Translations under genes and position numbers: made by a program | Shown here: positions 24,165 through 33,638 of the stretch, one piece after another | How the letters are laid out: each line of letters opens with the position of its first letter | Position numbering within the stretch: the stretch's first letter is position 1 | Source of the DNA: SFEL01 sp963640685 | Lineage (GTDB): Bacteria > Bacillota > Clostridia > Christensenellales > CAG-138 | Assembly (NCBI GenBank): GCA_963640685.1 | Contig: CAVIAA010000022.1 | Location: forward strand, 1 to 36,878 | Length of the DNA stretch: 36,878 bases | Direction: 5' to 3' | Notes under the pieces: generated by a model | Databases searched by the model: none | What the model saw: only the letters and a program-made list of their open reading frames with translations | Told to the model about the DNA's origin: nothing

Positions 24165-24449
24165 TCAATCCACCTCCAATATGAACTGTTTGCTGACTAA
24201 GGTATTTAGGAATTCCATCACGTCGGAGTGGATAATCTGATAATCGATGTCATCAATAATTGCAGCTTTAAGGAGGTCTGTGAGTTCATCGGCAGTTTTT
24301 GCTGTACTAAGATTTTTCCAGAGAAACATGCCGGTACGGTTTATTTCGTAAAGAGCGCAACGATCACCGCGGTAATTATCAGTAATATCTATCAGAAAAA
24401 AAGAGCCATGTATTTCGCGCTCTACGATATTATCGTTTGTTTTGTACAT
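24165..24449 (-). CDS. PqqD-like protein (RiPP recognition element)
   Basis: This 94-aa protein has the PqqD fold pattern: VEREIHGSFFLIDI, a Y-INRTGMFLWKNL core (typical LN-TG-xIW motif), then two helices (TADELTDLLKAAI and DVMEFLNTLVSKQFI). PqqD-like domains bind leader peptides of ribosomally made, modified peptides. Here no precursor peptide, radical-SAM enzyme or transporter lies nearby, so it is an orphan, and the next reading frame is broken. The start ATG at 24449 has AGGTG upstream. Confidence 0.78.
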   Translation of the reverse strand: MYKTNDNIVEREIHGSFFLIDITDNYRGDRCALYEINRTGMFLWKNLSTAKTADELTDLLKAAIIDDIDYQIIHSDVMEFLNTLVSKQFILEVD

Positions 24450-24490
24450 GATACACACCTAAAATCACTACTTGTGCTAATTATTTATCG

Positions 24491-24519
24491 CAGGGTGGGT
24501 ATGTGTTACCCACCCTGCT
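24491..24519. terminator. Strong hairpin after the 160-aa gene
   Basis: Perfect 12-bp stem GCAGGGTGGGTA/TACCCACCCTGC with a 5-nt loop. The minus strand after it is A/T-rich without a clean T run; the plus strand has TTTT shortly after. It ends the large operon. Confidence 0.65.
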
Positions 24520-24535
24520 GAGTTTTGGGTAACAA

Positions 24536-25018
24536 TTAGCTTATTACCTGGTCAAGAATGTACTGGACAGCATCATAATAGTTTTGCTCCGCTTCCAGCT
24601 TTTGCTTGCTCTTTCCGATGTTTCTGATACCAGAGCCGATCATTGATCCGATCTTGTAGGACATATCCTTTCCGCGTCTATCCTGCTTGGCATATTCTGC
24701 TCTTGCAAATTTGTCCATTTGCTTGCTGGCTCCAAAATCATTAACTGCTACAAAAGCAAGGCTGCCCTGTTGCTGGACTCTAATGCAAAACAAGAAGTAG
24801 TCGTTTCTGTGCTCGGGATGGTACATAACGATGCAATCCTCTATCTTCTTGTTGAACATACCGCCGGACTTGACTTGATCGGCATAAAATGCGACGGGAA
24901 TCCCGTTTTTCTCAGCTTCAGCAGTCAATGCCTCTTTCACAGCGTCAAGTGTGATTCCTGACCCATTATCATACTTATATGTAGGTCTAAACTCTCTCAG
25001 TTCATCAATCTTGATCAT
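24536..25018 (-). CDS. Protein of unknown function, last gene of the AAA+/Sel1 operon
   Basis: This 160-aa soluble protein has an alpha/beta N-terminal part (residues 1-100, with FFLFCIRVQQQGSLAFVAVNDFG) and a helical end (KLEAEQNYYDAVQYILDQVI). I do not recognise it. It starts 17 nt after the stop of the Sel1 gene, with AAGGAGGATC before ATG at 25018, so it belongs to that operon. No membrane segment or enzyme motif is seen. Confidence 0.75.
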   Translation of the reverse strand: MIKIDELREFRPTYKYDNGSGITLDAVKEALTAEAEKNGIPVAFYADQVKSGGMFNKKIEDCIVMYHPEHRNDYFLFCIRVQQQGSLAFVAVNDFGASKQMDKFARAEYAKQDRRGKDMSYKIGSMIGSGIRNIGKSKQKLEAEQNYYDAVQYILDQVIS

Positions 25019-25035
25019 TTCGATCCTCCTTCCTT

Positions 25036-28035
25036 TTAGAATTGTCTATCATTATATGGCGTACTTTCTACACCACTGCTCTGCAGTCTGTCAACCATCC
25101 TGTCGAGTTTGCCTTTCCATAATCTCTTGAACCAGGATGTGTGACCAAACCATTTCACCAATGTGGGGCTAACCGTATAATACAGCTTAATGAAAGCACG
25201 ACCATACCATGTTTCCGCTAACGTGTAGTCACGATAGCGCCTCAATGTCCACACCTCGGGGCAATCATACGATCCATAAACAGCCGTTGCGACATAGCAG
25301 CCACCGGATTTTTGAGGTGCAGACGGCTGTGTTGTCTGATAGCCTCTGTTGTAATTATTCCCGCCTTGCATCTCTTGTTCCAAAATCCGTGCATTAGATT
25401 GAGCGTCAACATGACCTTCTGCAGCAGCTTGGCGCCACCAATAAAGCGCCTGAGAATCATCCTTAGCTGTTCCCCAACCATTGTGATAGCAAAGGCCAAG
25501 ATCGTATTTTGCGGTTGTATTTCCGCGTGAGGCCAACTGCTGCCAAAGCGGGAAAGCTCGATAATGATTGTTGGTTTTGGTGGCATACATCAAGGCAAGA
25601 CTAAAGACAGCGTCCTCGTAATAGTTGCTTTCGCCATTAGCGATAACCTCATTGTAAAGTGTTTCTGCCTTACTATAGTTTGCGATGATACCCTCGCCCT
25701 CGGCATACATATCTGCAAGACAAGACTTGGCTTGGATATTTCCTTGTGCAGCAGCTTTCTCAAACCACTGAGCGGCAAGGGCTTTATTGACGGGGGTGCC
25801 GTCACCGTTACGATAGCAGATGGCAAGATTCTTCTGTGCAAATTCCTCGCCCTGTTCTGCTGCCATAGAAAACCAGCGGAATGCTTCGTAATCATTCTTC
25901 GGAACGCCATTTCCTGTTGCATAGCATACGCCAAGAGCACCTTGTGCTTCTCCAAAGCCTTCATCGGCGGCTTTTTTATAAAGCTCGATTGCACGGGCTT
26001 TGTTCACCGGTACTCCATCAGCGCCATCAAGGTATACTCCTGCCAAATCGCTCATCGCCTTAAGGTGTCCAGCGGCGCTGGCTTTTTCCCAATACTGGAC
26101 GGCTGTGGAGGCATCCCCAAAGATCATTTCATGGAATCCCATCAATGCCTGCGAAATCGTATGTCCACCATCGGCAGCATTCTTGAGCCATCTGTTGGCC
26201 TTTTCATGATCTTCTTCCACGCCGATGCCGTTCCAATACGCTTCATAAACATGATACTGAGCCTCAAGGTCGCCCTTACCGGCACGTTGAAGATTGAATT
26301 CAAATGCCTTTTGGGGATCGACATCCGGTGAGTTTATATTTTTATAGACGAATGCAAGCAGATCGTCTGCATCTGCCCTTCCTGCAGTCTTTGCTTTTTC
26401 AAAGTATTCAATCGCAAGCTTTACGTCTTTTTGTGTTCCGTCGCCATCATGAAGCTTCATTCCGGTCTTTGCCATACCACGGGCACTTCCATGATCGGCG
26501 GCATACTTATAGAGCTCGAATGCTTTTTGAGCATTCTGTTCAACACCCCAGCCATTTTCGTACATACACGCAAGGCAGCAAGCTCCATCCTCGGAACCGT
26601 TCTCATATGCCTCTCTATAGTAGTTGACCGCCTTTGCATAGTCAGTGCCGGCAAACCCATCCTTGTCATATGCAAGTCCAAGTTTTACGCATGCCATCAT
26701 ATTGCCAAGGGCTTTTGCCTTTTCAAACCATTCAAGCGCTTTTGCAACATTGACCTCGACACCGTCGCCATCACGATAGCATTCGCCAAGATATTCTGCG
26801 GCTCTACTGTGGTCTTTATTGGCTGCGATTTCCCAAAGCTGAACAGCCTTGCCTCTATCTTTCTCCAAACCGGCATCGCCACTATAGAAATACAGACCCT
26901 TTAGGAAGCATGCATTTGCATATTCACCCTCAACTGCTTCGTTGAGATATTGCATTGCTTTTTCCATGTCTTTCTCTGTCCCACTTCCATCACGATAGCA
27001 GAAGTAAGTTCTGACCATGCCCTCGTAATAACCATCATCGGCAACAGCCTTTACCAATTCAAAATACCTGGTTTTAGATGTGCTGGCGTCAACTTCGGGA
27101 TACAGATCTTCGAGAATGTCCATTGCTTTCTTGGAGCCGCCCTCTTTGGCGGCTTTTTCAAACCATTCAATGGCCTTGTTCTTGTCGAGAGCGACACCGT
27201 ATCCGTTGTTATAACACACACCAAGGTTTTCCATCGCAGTTGAACTTCCGGCATTAGCTGCAAGGACAAAGAATTCGACTGCTTTTGCTTTGTCTTCTGT
27301 TACTGGATCTTCTCCGTTGAAATACGCCACCGCGTATTGGAAGATTCTATCATCATCACCAAGCTCGGCTGCTTTTATTGCCCATTCAATAGACTTCTCG
27401 ATATTGACCTCGACACCGTCACCTTTTCTGTAGGCCAAAGACATATTGCTGGCAGCGGTCTTATTCCCGGCATTCGCCGCTTTCTCCATCAGATCAATAC
27501 CTTTTTTCTTATCTGCTTCAACATGTTCTCCTTGCAAATAAGCACATGCCAGATCGAGAGTTGCACTATCATTCCCAATTTCATCTGCTTTAATGAGGTA
27601 CTCAATGTATTTCTGATAATCCTGGGGTACGATTGTGCCTTCGTTGTAGATATTAGCAATATCATACGGAGCGTCTACATCTCCGTTTTCATATGCTTTT
27701 AGATACCATTTAAGACATTCGGGATCGTTCCTTTTTTTCAGACTATCTGCGAGATTATACTGCGCATTGGTATAGCCTAACTCGGCAGCTTTCCTATAAA
27801 GCTCCATAGCCTTATCGGTGTTTTCTTCCACCCCAACGCCATTGTTATAGCAGTTGCCAAGATTGTTGATCGCTCTTGCATTGTTTGGATCTAACTCGAG
27901 AGCTCTGGTATATAACTCGAATGCTTTCCCTCGGTTTTCCTCGCCATCTTCCCGATCATAATAGGCAAATCCCAGGGAGATAATGGCATCAACACTACCG
28001 GACTCAGCTTTTTCAATAAGTTCTCTGTCAATCAT
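25036..28035 (-). CDS. Long Sel1-repeat protein with C-terminal CFI-box domain
   Basis: This 999-aa protein is built of about 24 Sel1-like repeats of ~36 residues (pattern A--LG-CY-NGDGV--D--KA-EWFEKAA--G), residues ~1-890, which form a superhelical scaffold for protein-protein contacts. After a Gln/Ser/Pro linker, residues ~910-999 form a CFI-box-CTERM domain (CYVATAVYGSYDCPEVW, then TLRRYRDYTLAETWYGRAFIKLYY). This short domain is found at the C-termini of many otherwise different bacterial proteins; its job is not established, and the Cys suggests anchoring or modification. It starts 14 nt after the preceding gene (GGAGGT upstream). I infer it is the scaffold of the system encoded around it. 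Confidence 0.9.
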   Translation of the reverse strand: MIDRELIEKAESGSVDAIISLGFAYYDREDGEENRGKAFELYTRALELDPNNARAINNLGNCYNNGVGVEENTDKAMELYRKAAELGYTNAQYNLADSLKKRNDPECLKWYLKAYENGDVDAPYDIANIYNEGTIVPQDYQKYIEYLIKADEIGNDSATLDLACAYLQGEHVEADKKKGIDLMEKAANAGNKTAASNMSLAYRKGDGVEVNIEKSIEWAIKAAELGDDDRIFQYAVAYFNGEDPVTEDKAKAVEFFVLAANAGSSTAMENLGVCYNNGYGVALDKNKAIEWFEKAAKEGGSKKAMDILEDLYPEVDASTSKTRYFELVKAVADDGYYEGMVRTYFCYRDGSGTEKDMEKAMQYLNEAVEGEYANACFLKGLYFYSGDAGLEKDRGKAVQLWEIAANKDHSRAAEYLGECYRDGDGVEVNVAKALEWFEKAKALGNMMACVKLGLAYDKDGFAGTDYAKAVNYYREAYENGSEDGACCLACMYENGWGVEQNAQKAFELYKYAADHGSARGMAKTGMKLHDGDGTQKDVKLAIEYFEKAKTAGRADADDLLAFVYKNINSPDVDPQKAFEFNLQRAGKGDLEAQYHVYEAYWNGIGVEEDHEKANRWLKNAADGGHTISQALMGFHEMIFGDASTAVQYWEKASAAGHLKAMSDLAGVYLDGADGVPVNKARAIELYKKAADEGFGEAQGALGVCYATGNGVPKNDYEAFRWFSMAAEQGEEFAQKNLAICYRNGDGTPVNKALAAQWFEKAAAQGNIQAKSCLADMYAEGEGIIANYSKAETLYNEVIANGESNYYEDAVFSLALMYATKTNNHYRAFPLWQQLASRGNTTAKYDLGLCYHNGWGTAKDDSQALYWWRQAAAEGHVDAQSNARILEQEMQGGNNYNRGYQTTQPSAPQKSGGCYVATAVYGSYDCPEVWTLRRYRDYTLAETWYGRAFIKLYYTVSPTLVKWFGHTSWFKRLWKGKLDRMVDRLQSSGVESTPYNDRQF

Positions 28036-28049
28036 TGTGAAACCTCCAT

Positions 28050-29765
28050 TTAAATTTTGTGTAGTTCATCAAGGATTCTGTCATGGTATGCATCATATTC
28101 ATCCAGTTCTCTTTGATACTGTTTGAATTCCGTAAATAGTTGTTGCATAGTAGCAGAAGTTGTCTTAATGCTTTCAGCACAAGACTGTTCAAGTTGTTTC
28201 CGCTTGGACTTATTAGATAACAGAGTAACCAAGCCATAGCCAGCTCCACCAAGGGTTAGAATCAGCAGCCAGAAGCCGACAAAAAAGCAACCGACAATCG
28301 CAGCAGCTCCGACTCCGAAGCCTATATATGCAGGCCAGTCTTTTATTGCTGCAAGAGAGGTGTCTCTCTTAGATGTGAAGAAAGAGTTAATCTTTTGTTG
28401 CTCTTCATCTTCACGCTTGAAGTTAGCAACAGTAGAATATTCACCAATATTGACTTGATAATTGACTTTACGGCGGCTCCGGTAATCTTCAGTATGAGAT
28501 TCAACCGCCTTCTCTTGAAGCATTTTCGTTAGCGTGAACATGCTCAGTCTGATTTGGCCGTTTACATCTTGGGCATCCCGCTCATAGATCCAGTCGATCA
28601 TCTCTGCGATCAGATTGAGATCATTCGCCTTTTTGGCCTGTTCTGCAGCGAATTGCTCTTTGGCTACATCAACTTCTCCTTCAAGACGGATGACAAGTTC
28701 ATTATAGGCAATCTCATCATATACGTCTTTCTCTACCTGATTCGGGGCTGCAATTATCTCGTCAATATAGCCCTTGAGGAACGTGTTCTTTTCCTCTGCC
28801 GGGACATTTACTGTCTTGAGGATGAATTCAAGAATATTGATATTGTTCTTTGCCTGCATCATAACGGCAGAGAGCTGATCAAATTCACTGCAACACTTTC
28901 TCAGCATGGTGTACTGGAGCTGATCTGAAGGCTGCATACGATTGAAATAGCGGCGAATCTGATGGATGATCTCATCTTCGCTGTAGCCTGATGCTCGCAT
29001 ATTGGCATCGACCACTTTCTTAATGAACGTGAAGACCTCGTCCTTTGTTCTCTCATCCACGGTATCAACGAGCGTTTTGCTAACGAGAGAGAAAAGCATT
29101 AGGAAGGTTCTCTGATCGCTTCCTTTAAGATCACATTCCTGATATGTATAGAACCATTTCAGAGCTGCTTCTTCTCGCCCCATCCTGAGATTAAAGAGCA
29201 TGTAGAAGATTGCGCTATTCTTTTTATCAAGCTTGATTGCTCGATCCATCGCTCTGTCGGCAAGTTCCTTATCATCATTACGCCAAGCCATAACGCTGAT
29301 GAGCACACAAGTGAGCCAGTAGTCCGGCGTTTGTAAATGCTGGATTTCAACGGATCTTGTAATAGCCTGATCGCTTACCATTTGAACGTCCAGGTTGTCC
29401 ATTATGCCTTGGACAATCTTTCTTACAGTTCTATAGTTTGCGAAATCGTAGTACTTCTTGTTATTGGCTGCTCGGATTTTTTTATTCGCCAACTCTACAT
29501 TCCTGAAACGGACATATAGCCGTTCAATGTCTCCCTGCAACGCTATAGCATCAACAACCCTCTGATGAGACGAGTGCATGCTTCCATTGCAGTTATCCAG
29601 TGTGTTGCGAATCTTGGTGTTATAATCTTCAAGATCTCTATGTGCGCGATCAACACCGTTCGCAACAGTTGACAGCTCTCCGCGCAGTTCAGAGTTATAC
29701 TGCTGAACTTGTCTTAGTTCTCTCTCAAGTTGGTTGAGCTGACTTTGTAGTGCGTAATTACTCAT
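28050..29765 (-). CDS. Coiled-coil/helical-repeat protein with C-terminal two-helix membrane hairpin (paralog C)
   Basis: This 571-aa protein has an N-terminal coiled coil (about residues 1-75), a helical middle with TPR-like character (residues ~140-230, YWLTCVLISVMAWRNDDKEL... NLRMGREEAALKWFYTY), another helical part, two adjacent membrane helices (about 475-515) and a charged coiled-coil tail. It is clearly homologous to the proteins at 32018 and 33639 (shared YWL, NLR-GR--AA-KW and a later W-ND-DxND-like segment). The start is ATG 29765, with AGGAGG upstream, overlapping the AAA+ stop by 8 nt. The function is unknown; the hairpin suggests a membrane anchor that the AAA+ protein may act on. 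Confidence 0.8.
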   Translation of the reverse strand: MSNYALQSQLNQLERELRQVQQYNSELRGELSTVANGVDRAHRDLEDYNTKIRNTLDNCNGSMHSSHQRVVDAIALQGDIERLYVRFRNVELANKKIRAANNKKYYDFANYRTVRKIVQGIMDNLDVQMVSDQAITRSVEIQHLQTPDYWLTCVLISVMAWRNDDKELADRAMDRAIKLDKKNSAIFYMLFNLRMGREEAALKWFYTYQECDLKGSDQRTFLMLFSLVSKTLVDTVDERTKDEVFTFIKKVVDANMRASGYSEDEIIHQIRRYFNRMQPSDQLQYTMLRKCCSEFDQLSAVMMQAKNNINILEFILKTVNVPAEEKNTFLKGYIDEIIAAPNQVEKDVYDEIAYNELVIRLEGEVDVAKEQFAAEQAKKANDLNLIAEMIDWIYERDAQDVNGQIRLSMFTLTKMLQEKAVESHTEDYRSRRKVNYQVNIGEYSTVANFKREDEEQQKINSFFTSKRDTSLAAIKDWPAYIGFGVGAAAIVGCFFVGFWLLILTLGGAGYGLVTLLSNKSKRKQLEQSCAESIKTTSATMQQLFTEFKQYQRELDEYDAYHDRILDELHKI

Positions 29766-31272
29766 CCTTATATCCTCCTGACTTACTCGATGCGGCAACA
29801 GCTCTTTCAGATCCCCATTTTCGGATTTTTGTCACCATATCGGGGTTATTTTGTGAAATGGGAACTATCTTTTTGAAAGTTTCCATCAAAGATTCCTTCG
29901 TTATCACCGATTGCCCATTTATCAACGCCAATTGTGCAATGTCTTTAATGGCATACTCGATGTCTGAGTAGGAAAAGCCTTCGGACACTTGCAGCAAATC
30001 ATTCATATCGTCAGATGAGATCTTAATATGAAGTGACTGCTTGGCATACTGAGCAATCGCGGCTTTTCGCTCTGCGGCATTCGGTAAATCAATGAAAAAG
30101 ATTTCTGAAAATCGACCTTTTCTAAACAACTCAAACGGCAATGCCGAAATATCGTTCGCAGTTGCTACAAGAAACACTCGGCTTTGGGATTCTTGGAGCC
30201 AGAACAGGAATTGTCCAAGGACACGTTTCCCTGTATCGTTTCCAGAGTCAGAAACAGAAAGCGCCTTTTCTATTTCATCTACCCAAACGACGCAAGGGGA
30301 AACATTATCGATAAATTGGAGGGCATCTTTCATCTTTTTCTCGCTTTCGCCAACCCATTTATCATATACTGTGCCTATATCAAAACGGAAGAGGGGCAAC
30401 TCCCATTCTTTAGCAACCATTTTTGCGGACAATGATTTGCCGCATCCTGGTACTCCGGCAAGAAGAATGCCTTTCGGTGTTGTGAGATCTCGCTGTTGTA
30501 AGTCTTCATCTGAAGCGAAGAATATGCTCTTTTTTGAATTGAGCCATTCTTTCAGCGCATCTAATCCGGATACCGTCAAATTGCGGTCAACTTTAACCAT
30601 TTGGATGCTTGATACAGCAGAATAGAGTCTGCTCTTTTGGCTGGTCAACCCATATAGATCTTCGCGGCCAAGTCTACTCTGACTAACAAGTGCAGTTGAG
30701 AGAATGTTCTCAATCTGTATCTCTGAAAACCCTCTCAAGAGAGTTGCTGCCATACGAATGTCTTCATCGTTCCATTCAATAGTGTATTTCCCACGGTATT
30801 GACTAATAAAGGATTTGATCTGACTTATTCTTTCCTCCATATCTGGATAATCCAAAGAGGTTAACATACCAAACTGGGAGAGCCGTGACCATACAGGATC
30901 TGCGGTTATGAGAATGAGCGTACAGTTCGTTTCCTTTGCTAAATACAAGATGTTTAGAATCTCACGGCTATATACGTTATCTTCACCGATGCGCTTTACA
31001 TCACCAAATGCGAAGGTAGAATTCCGATTCTTCTTAAATGATGAAGCTAAATACTGCAGTGGATCACTATCAACATCCTTTGAAACATTGCTATTGAGAG
31101 CACAAACCTGTTTGGAATCAGTATAGTAACTAATATTAATATTCAGCTCTCTGGCGATCTCCTTCAGTATCCTTTCAACTCTTTCTCTTTCAGAAGAGTC
31201 GACAATAATGAGCGGAGTTCTTGCTCGTATATAGTTATATATTTCTGCTTTGGTTGAACTGTAATTGCCCAT
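29758..31272 (-). CDS. Ycf46-type AAA+ ATPase
   Basis: This 504-aa protein has the full Ycf46 layout: an N-terminal degenerate AAA domain (residues ~15-190, no Walker A) and a C-terminal active AAA domain with Walker A GVPGCGKS (273-280), Walker B VVWVDEIE (328-335), sensor-1 TAND (371-374) and RKGR arginine finger (384-387), followed by the family's IVPIS tail motif. AAA+ proteins use ATP to remodel protein complexes. Ycf46 is known from plastids and cyanobacteria, but its exact job is unclear. Here it is coupled to membrane proteins (8-nt overlap with the next gene), so I infer that it acts on them. The start is ATG 31272; GTG 31281 would add 3 residues. Confidence 0.92.
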   Translation of the reverse strand: MGNYSSTKAEIYNYIRARTPLIIVDSSERERVERILKEIARELNINISYYTDSKQVCALNSNVSKDVDSDPLQYLASSFKKNRNSTFAFGDVKRIGEDNVYSREILNILYLAKETNCTLILITADPVWSRLSQFGMLTSLDYPDMEERISQIKSFISQYRGKYTIEWNDEDIRMAATLLRGFSEIQIENILSTALVSQSRLGREDLYGLTSQKSRLYSAVSSIQMVKVDRNLTVSGLDALKEWLNSKKSIFFASDEDLQQRDLTTPKGILLAGVPGCGKSLSAKMVAKEWELPLFRFDIGTVYDKWVGESEKKMKDALQFIDNVSPCVVWVDEIEKALSVSDSGNDTGKRVLGQFLFWLQESQSRVFLVATANDISALPFELFRKGRFSEIFFIDLPNAAERKAAIAQYAKQSLHIKISSDDMNDLLQVSEGFSYSDIEYAIKDIAQLALINGQSVITKESLMETFKKIVPISQNNPDMVTKIRKWGSERAVAASSKSGGYKDE

Positions 31273-31289
31273 TCTGCCCACCTATGTCC

Positions 31290-31787
31290 TTAAAATAGTC
31301 TTATTCTTTTTACCAAGAAGAGGACGTCCTCTAACTCAGAATTGGAGAACTCCAAGGATTGTTCATATAGGAACTTTATTGTATCCTCCCAAAAGCTACT
31401 CATCTGTTCCTTAACCGAATCCTCCAAATCAGAGCGAAAATCCTTTGGAAGAAAAGATAGCTTTGTAAAAAACAGTGACTTCGCAACATCCTTTTTCAGA
31501 CGCTTGAATAACAGCTCTGTTTGAGACAACTCGTTGAACGCGATATTCTCATTGAGATTTCGAATAAATCGCTTTACACTCTTATCCAAAAAGGCATTTA
31601 CTGTCTCTACGATCTGTTTTTGCAAAGCATTCTTCGTGAGGTCAGAGCCGACAAAGGAGCCCATGCATGCTGCATCAAAAACCTCAGTGTCGGCACCTGA
31701 CCCGTTTTTCATCATGTCAAAGCACACCAGCCAATCTTGATATGTAGAAGGTGCTTTTATCGCAGTGTGCTCAACTGCAATGCTCAT
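31290..31787 (-). CDS. Protein of unknown function upstream of the AAA+ ATPase
   Basis: This 165-aa protein, mostly helical, begins with an N-terminal extended part (EHTAIKAPSTYQDWLVCFDMMKNG) and ends in helices (SSFWEDTIKFLYEQSLEFSN...). No motif is recognised. Its ATG overlaps the stop of the 61-aa gene (ATGA), and it ends 17 nt before the AAA+ start, so it is in the operon and translationally coupled. A partner or adaptor of the ATPase is likely but unproven. Confidence 0.75.
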   Translation of the reverse strand: MSIAVEHTAIKAPSTYQDWLVCFDMMKNGSGADTEVFDAACMGSFVGSDLTKNALQKQIVETVNAFLDKSVKRFIRNLNENIAFNELSQTELLFKRLKKDVAKSLFFTKLSFLPKDFRSDLEDSVKEQMSSFWEDTIKFLYEQSLEFSNSELEDVLFLVKRIRLF

Positions 31788-31969
31788 TTCAAGAAGCTAT
31801 AGGGAGGCTCGAGGCTCCAACTCGGGAGTTTCTTGCTCATCTCCTTGAGACGCTCATCAGAGATTTCGACATTGCCTGCATTGGGGGCAGCAAAATTATC
31901 ACGAATGCGCTGCTCCATCATCTGCTCGAACTCCATATCCTGGTTCTGATTGTTCTGCTCGTTACTCAT
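31784..31969 (-). CDS. Small acidic protein (61 aa)
   Basis: The short protein is polar and probably unstructured at the N-terminus (MSNEQNNQNQDMEFEQMM), with a helix (EISDERLKEMSKKL) and the ending SWSLEPPYSFLK. The start ATG at 31969 has AAAGGAG upstream. It is coupled by an ATGA overlap to the next gene. The function is unknown; such small proteins often regulate or target a larger partner. Confidence 0.65.
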   Translation of the reverse strand: MSNEQNNQNQDMEFEQMMEQRIRDNFAAPNAGNVEISDERLKEMSKKLPSWSLEPPYSFLK

Positions 31970-32017
31970 GGTTATTACTCCTTTTTCTAAATTGATTGGT
32001 TTATTGATAGTTCTCTA

Positions 32018-33619
32018 TTAAAGAAATTCAACTGTGCTCAGAAGTTCATCCTTCTTAGTGCGCTTTTCGTCAAAATAACGTCTAAACTCTGCAAGTTCTC
32101 CCATGCAAGCATTAAGACTATCGACGGCTGCTTGTACACGCAACGGATATGATTTGATCGCCTGTAACACCCTAAAGACAAGGAACCCGGCGGCCAAAGC
32201 CGTTACAATCAGCGAGTACAATGTAACAAAAGCTAATCCAGCGGAGACGATGAAGAGGATAGCAGCGAGGATGTTGGGAGTGTTTACGAACATATTCTGG
32301 AACTTGTTATTCTCAAAATGGTTCTTTAAGCTCTCTACCTGCTCTGCCTGATCGTTGCCGTTGCTTACTCCATCCCAAGTGTCAATATGAAGGTTATACT
32401 GTGTCGGGAATGCTTCCTGGAGCTTGGCGTCAAAGTTATCAACTGCCTTCTTAAACCAAGCCTTTGTGTTCTGGAATCCGAACTTTCGCACTTGAACATC
32501 TGTCTGATCGCTATCGTCATAGATTGCCCATTTAAGCATCTGCTTGCCGATGTTGAACTGATTGTTTGACAGATCCTCCATAGCTTGATACTGAGCTTCA
32601 GCTTGTTCGACAACGCCATTGTTTTCAACGATGAAGCGGTAATACTCTTGCTGTTTTTTCAGCTCAAGTTCTTCGGCATCATAGTTGGAAATCAAATTCA
32701 TAAGAATCGCATCAATTCGACTCTTATAGTTTTCGCTGTCCTGAGGCTCAGATTCAACATCCAGAGATTTTACAAACTCCAGAAGAATCTCAAATTTCGA
32801 GACATCCTTGTAGGACTTCTCAACCTCAGAAGCATTGGTGCAGAATTGCAATACAGACTGATATGTAAACTGCACCGGCGTGTTTAGGTTGGCAATGTAT
32901 TTCTCATAAGCATCGAGAAGTTCATTCGAAATTTGCTCATTGTCGTTTATAATGGAGATCCACTCATCAATGAGCTGGATCACTTCCTGCTCGAGCTCTT
33001 TGTCCTTGCCGAAAATTCCATTCAAGAAGGACTGAAGCAGGATTGCTGTTTCTTGCTGGAGCATGGTCGGATCGAGTGTCTTGAAGTATTCATAGAACCA
33101 CTTCTTGGCGGCGTCCATTCTTCCAAATCTCATGTTCATGAGGCAGAAGAACAGCGTCGTTTTAATTGCATCCTTTCGGCCGCTTTCAGCAAGAGCGTTT
33201 TTAGCAACATCGGGATAATTGTTCACCCAAGCAGTTATTGCGATGAGTGCGTAAGAGAGCCAGTATCTCGAGCTGGTAATCCAGAGTTCTTCCGAAAGCT
33301 CCTGGATAGTGCTGTTCCTGACCAGGTTGATATCAAAGTCACGAACAACACCCATAACAGTGCGCCGAATTGCGATATGGTTGCTGAACTGCTCTTTGAT
33401 GATCTGATCAATCCTCAAGATGTTCTCGTGAGCGATTTGCTTTTCCTCGCCATGAAGCATCTCGGTCTTGAATTTCTCGATGTTTTCGTAGATCCGGTTC
33501 GTTGTTGCTTGGATATTGGCTGTCGATGTATTGACATCATTGACCTTCACGTCCACACGTGATTTGAACGAATTAATAGTTTGGTCAAGACTATTTATCG
33601 CTTGTGATGCATTAGACAT
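32018..33619 (-). CDS. Coiled-coil/helical-repeat protein with two-helix membrane hairpin (paralog B)
   Basis: This 533-aa protein has the same layout as the 28050 and 33639 proteins: N-terminal coiled coil (1-55), TPR-like helical region (about 125-210: YWLSYALIAITAWVNNYPDV... NMRFGRMDAAKKWFYEYF), a segment MLKWAIYDDSDQTDVQVRKF near residue 365, two membrane helices (about 446-485) and a charged coiled-coil tail. The start ATG at 33619 has GGGAGGT upstream. It ends 48 nt before the 61-aa gene. Paralogy with A is the closest. The function is unknown. Confidence 0.8.
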   Translation of the reverse strand: MSNASQAINSLDQTINSFKSRVDVKVNDVNTSTANIQATTNRIYENIEKFKTEMLHGEEKQIAHENILRIDQIIKEQFSNHIAIRRTVMGVVRDFDINLVRNSTIQELSEELWITSSRYWLSYALIAITAWVNNYPDVAKNALAESGRKDAIKTTLFFCLMNMRFGRMDAAKKWFYEYFKTLDPTMLQQETAILLQSFLNGIFGKDKELEQEVIQLIDEWISIINDNEQISNELLDAYEKYIANLNTPVQFTYQSVLQFCTNASEVEKSYKDVSKFEILLEFVKSLDVESEPQDSENYKSRIDAILMNLISNYDAEELELKKQQEYYRFIVENNGVVEQAEAQYQAMEDLSNNQFNIGKQMLKWAIYDDSDQTDVQVRKFGFQNTKAWFKKAVDNFDAKLQEAFPTQYNLHIDTWDGVSNGNDQAEQVESLKNHFENNKFQNMFVNTPNILAAILFIVSAGLAFVTLYSLIVTALAAGFLVFRVLQAIKSYPLRVQAAVDSLNACMGELAEFRRYFDEKRTKKDELLSTVEFL

Positions 33620-33638
33620 TAGTTTCTACCTCCCATTA

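Noticed and set aside
25036..28035. A tandem DNA repeat array in the Sel1 gene
   Set aside because: The repeats are at protein level only; the DNA copies are diverged.
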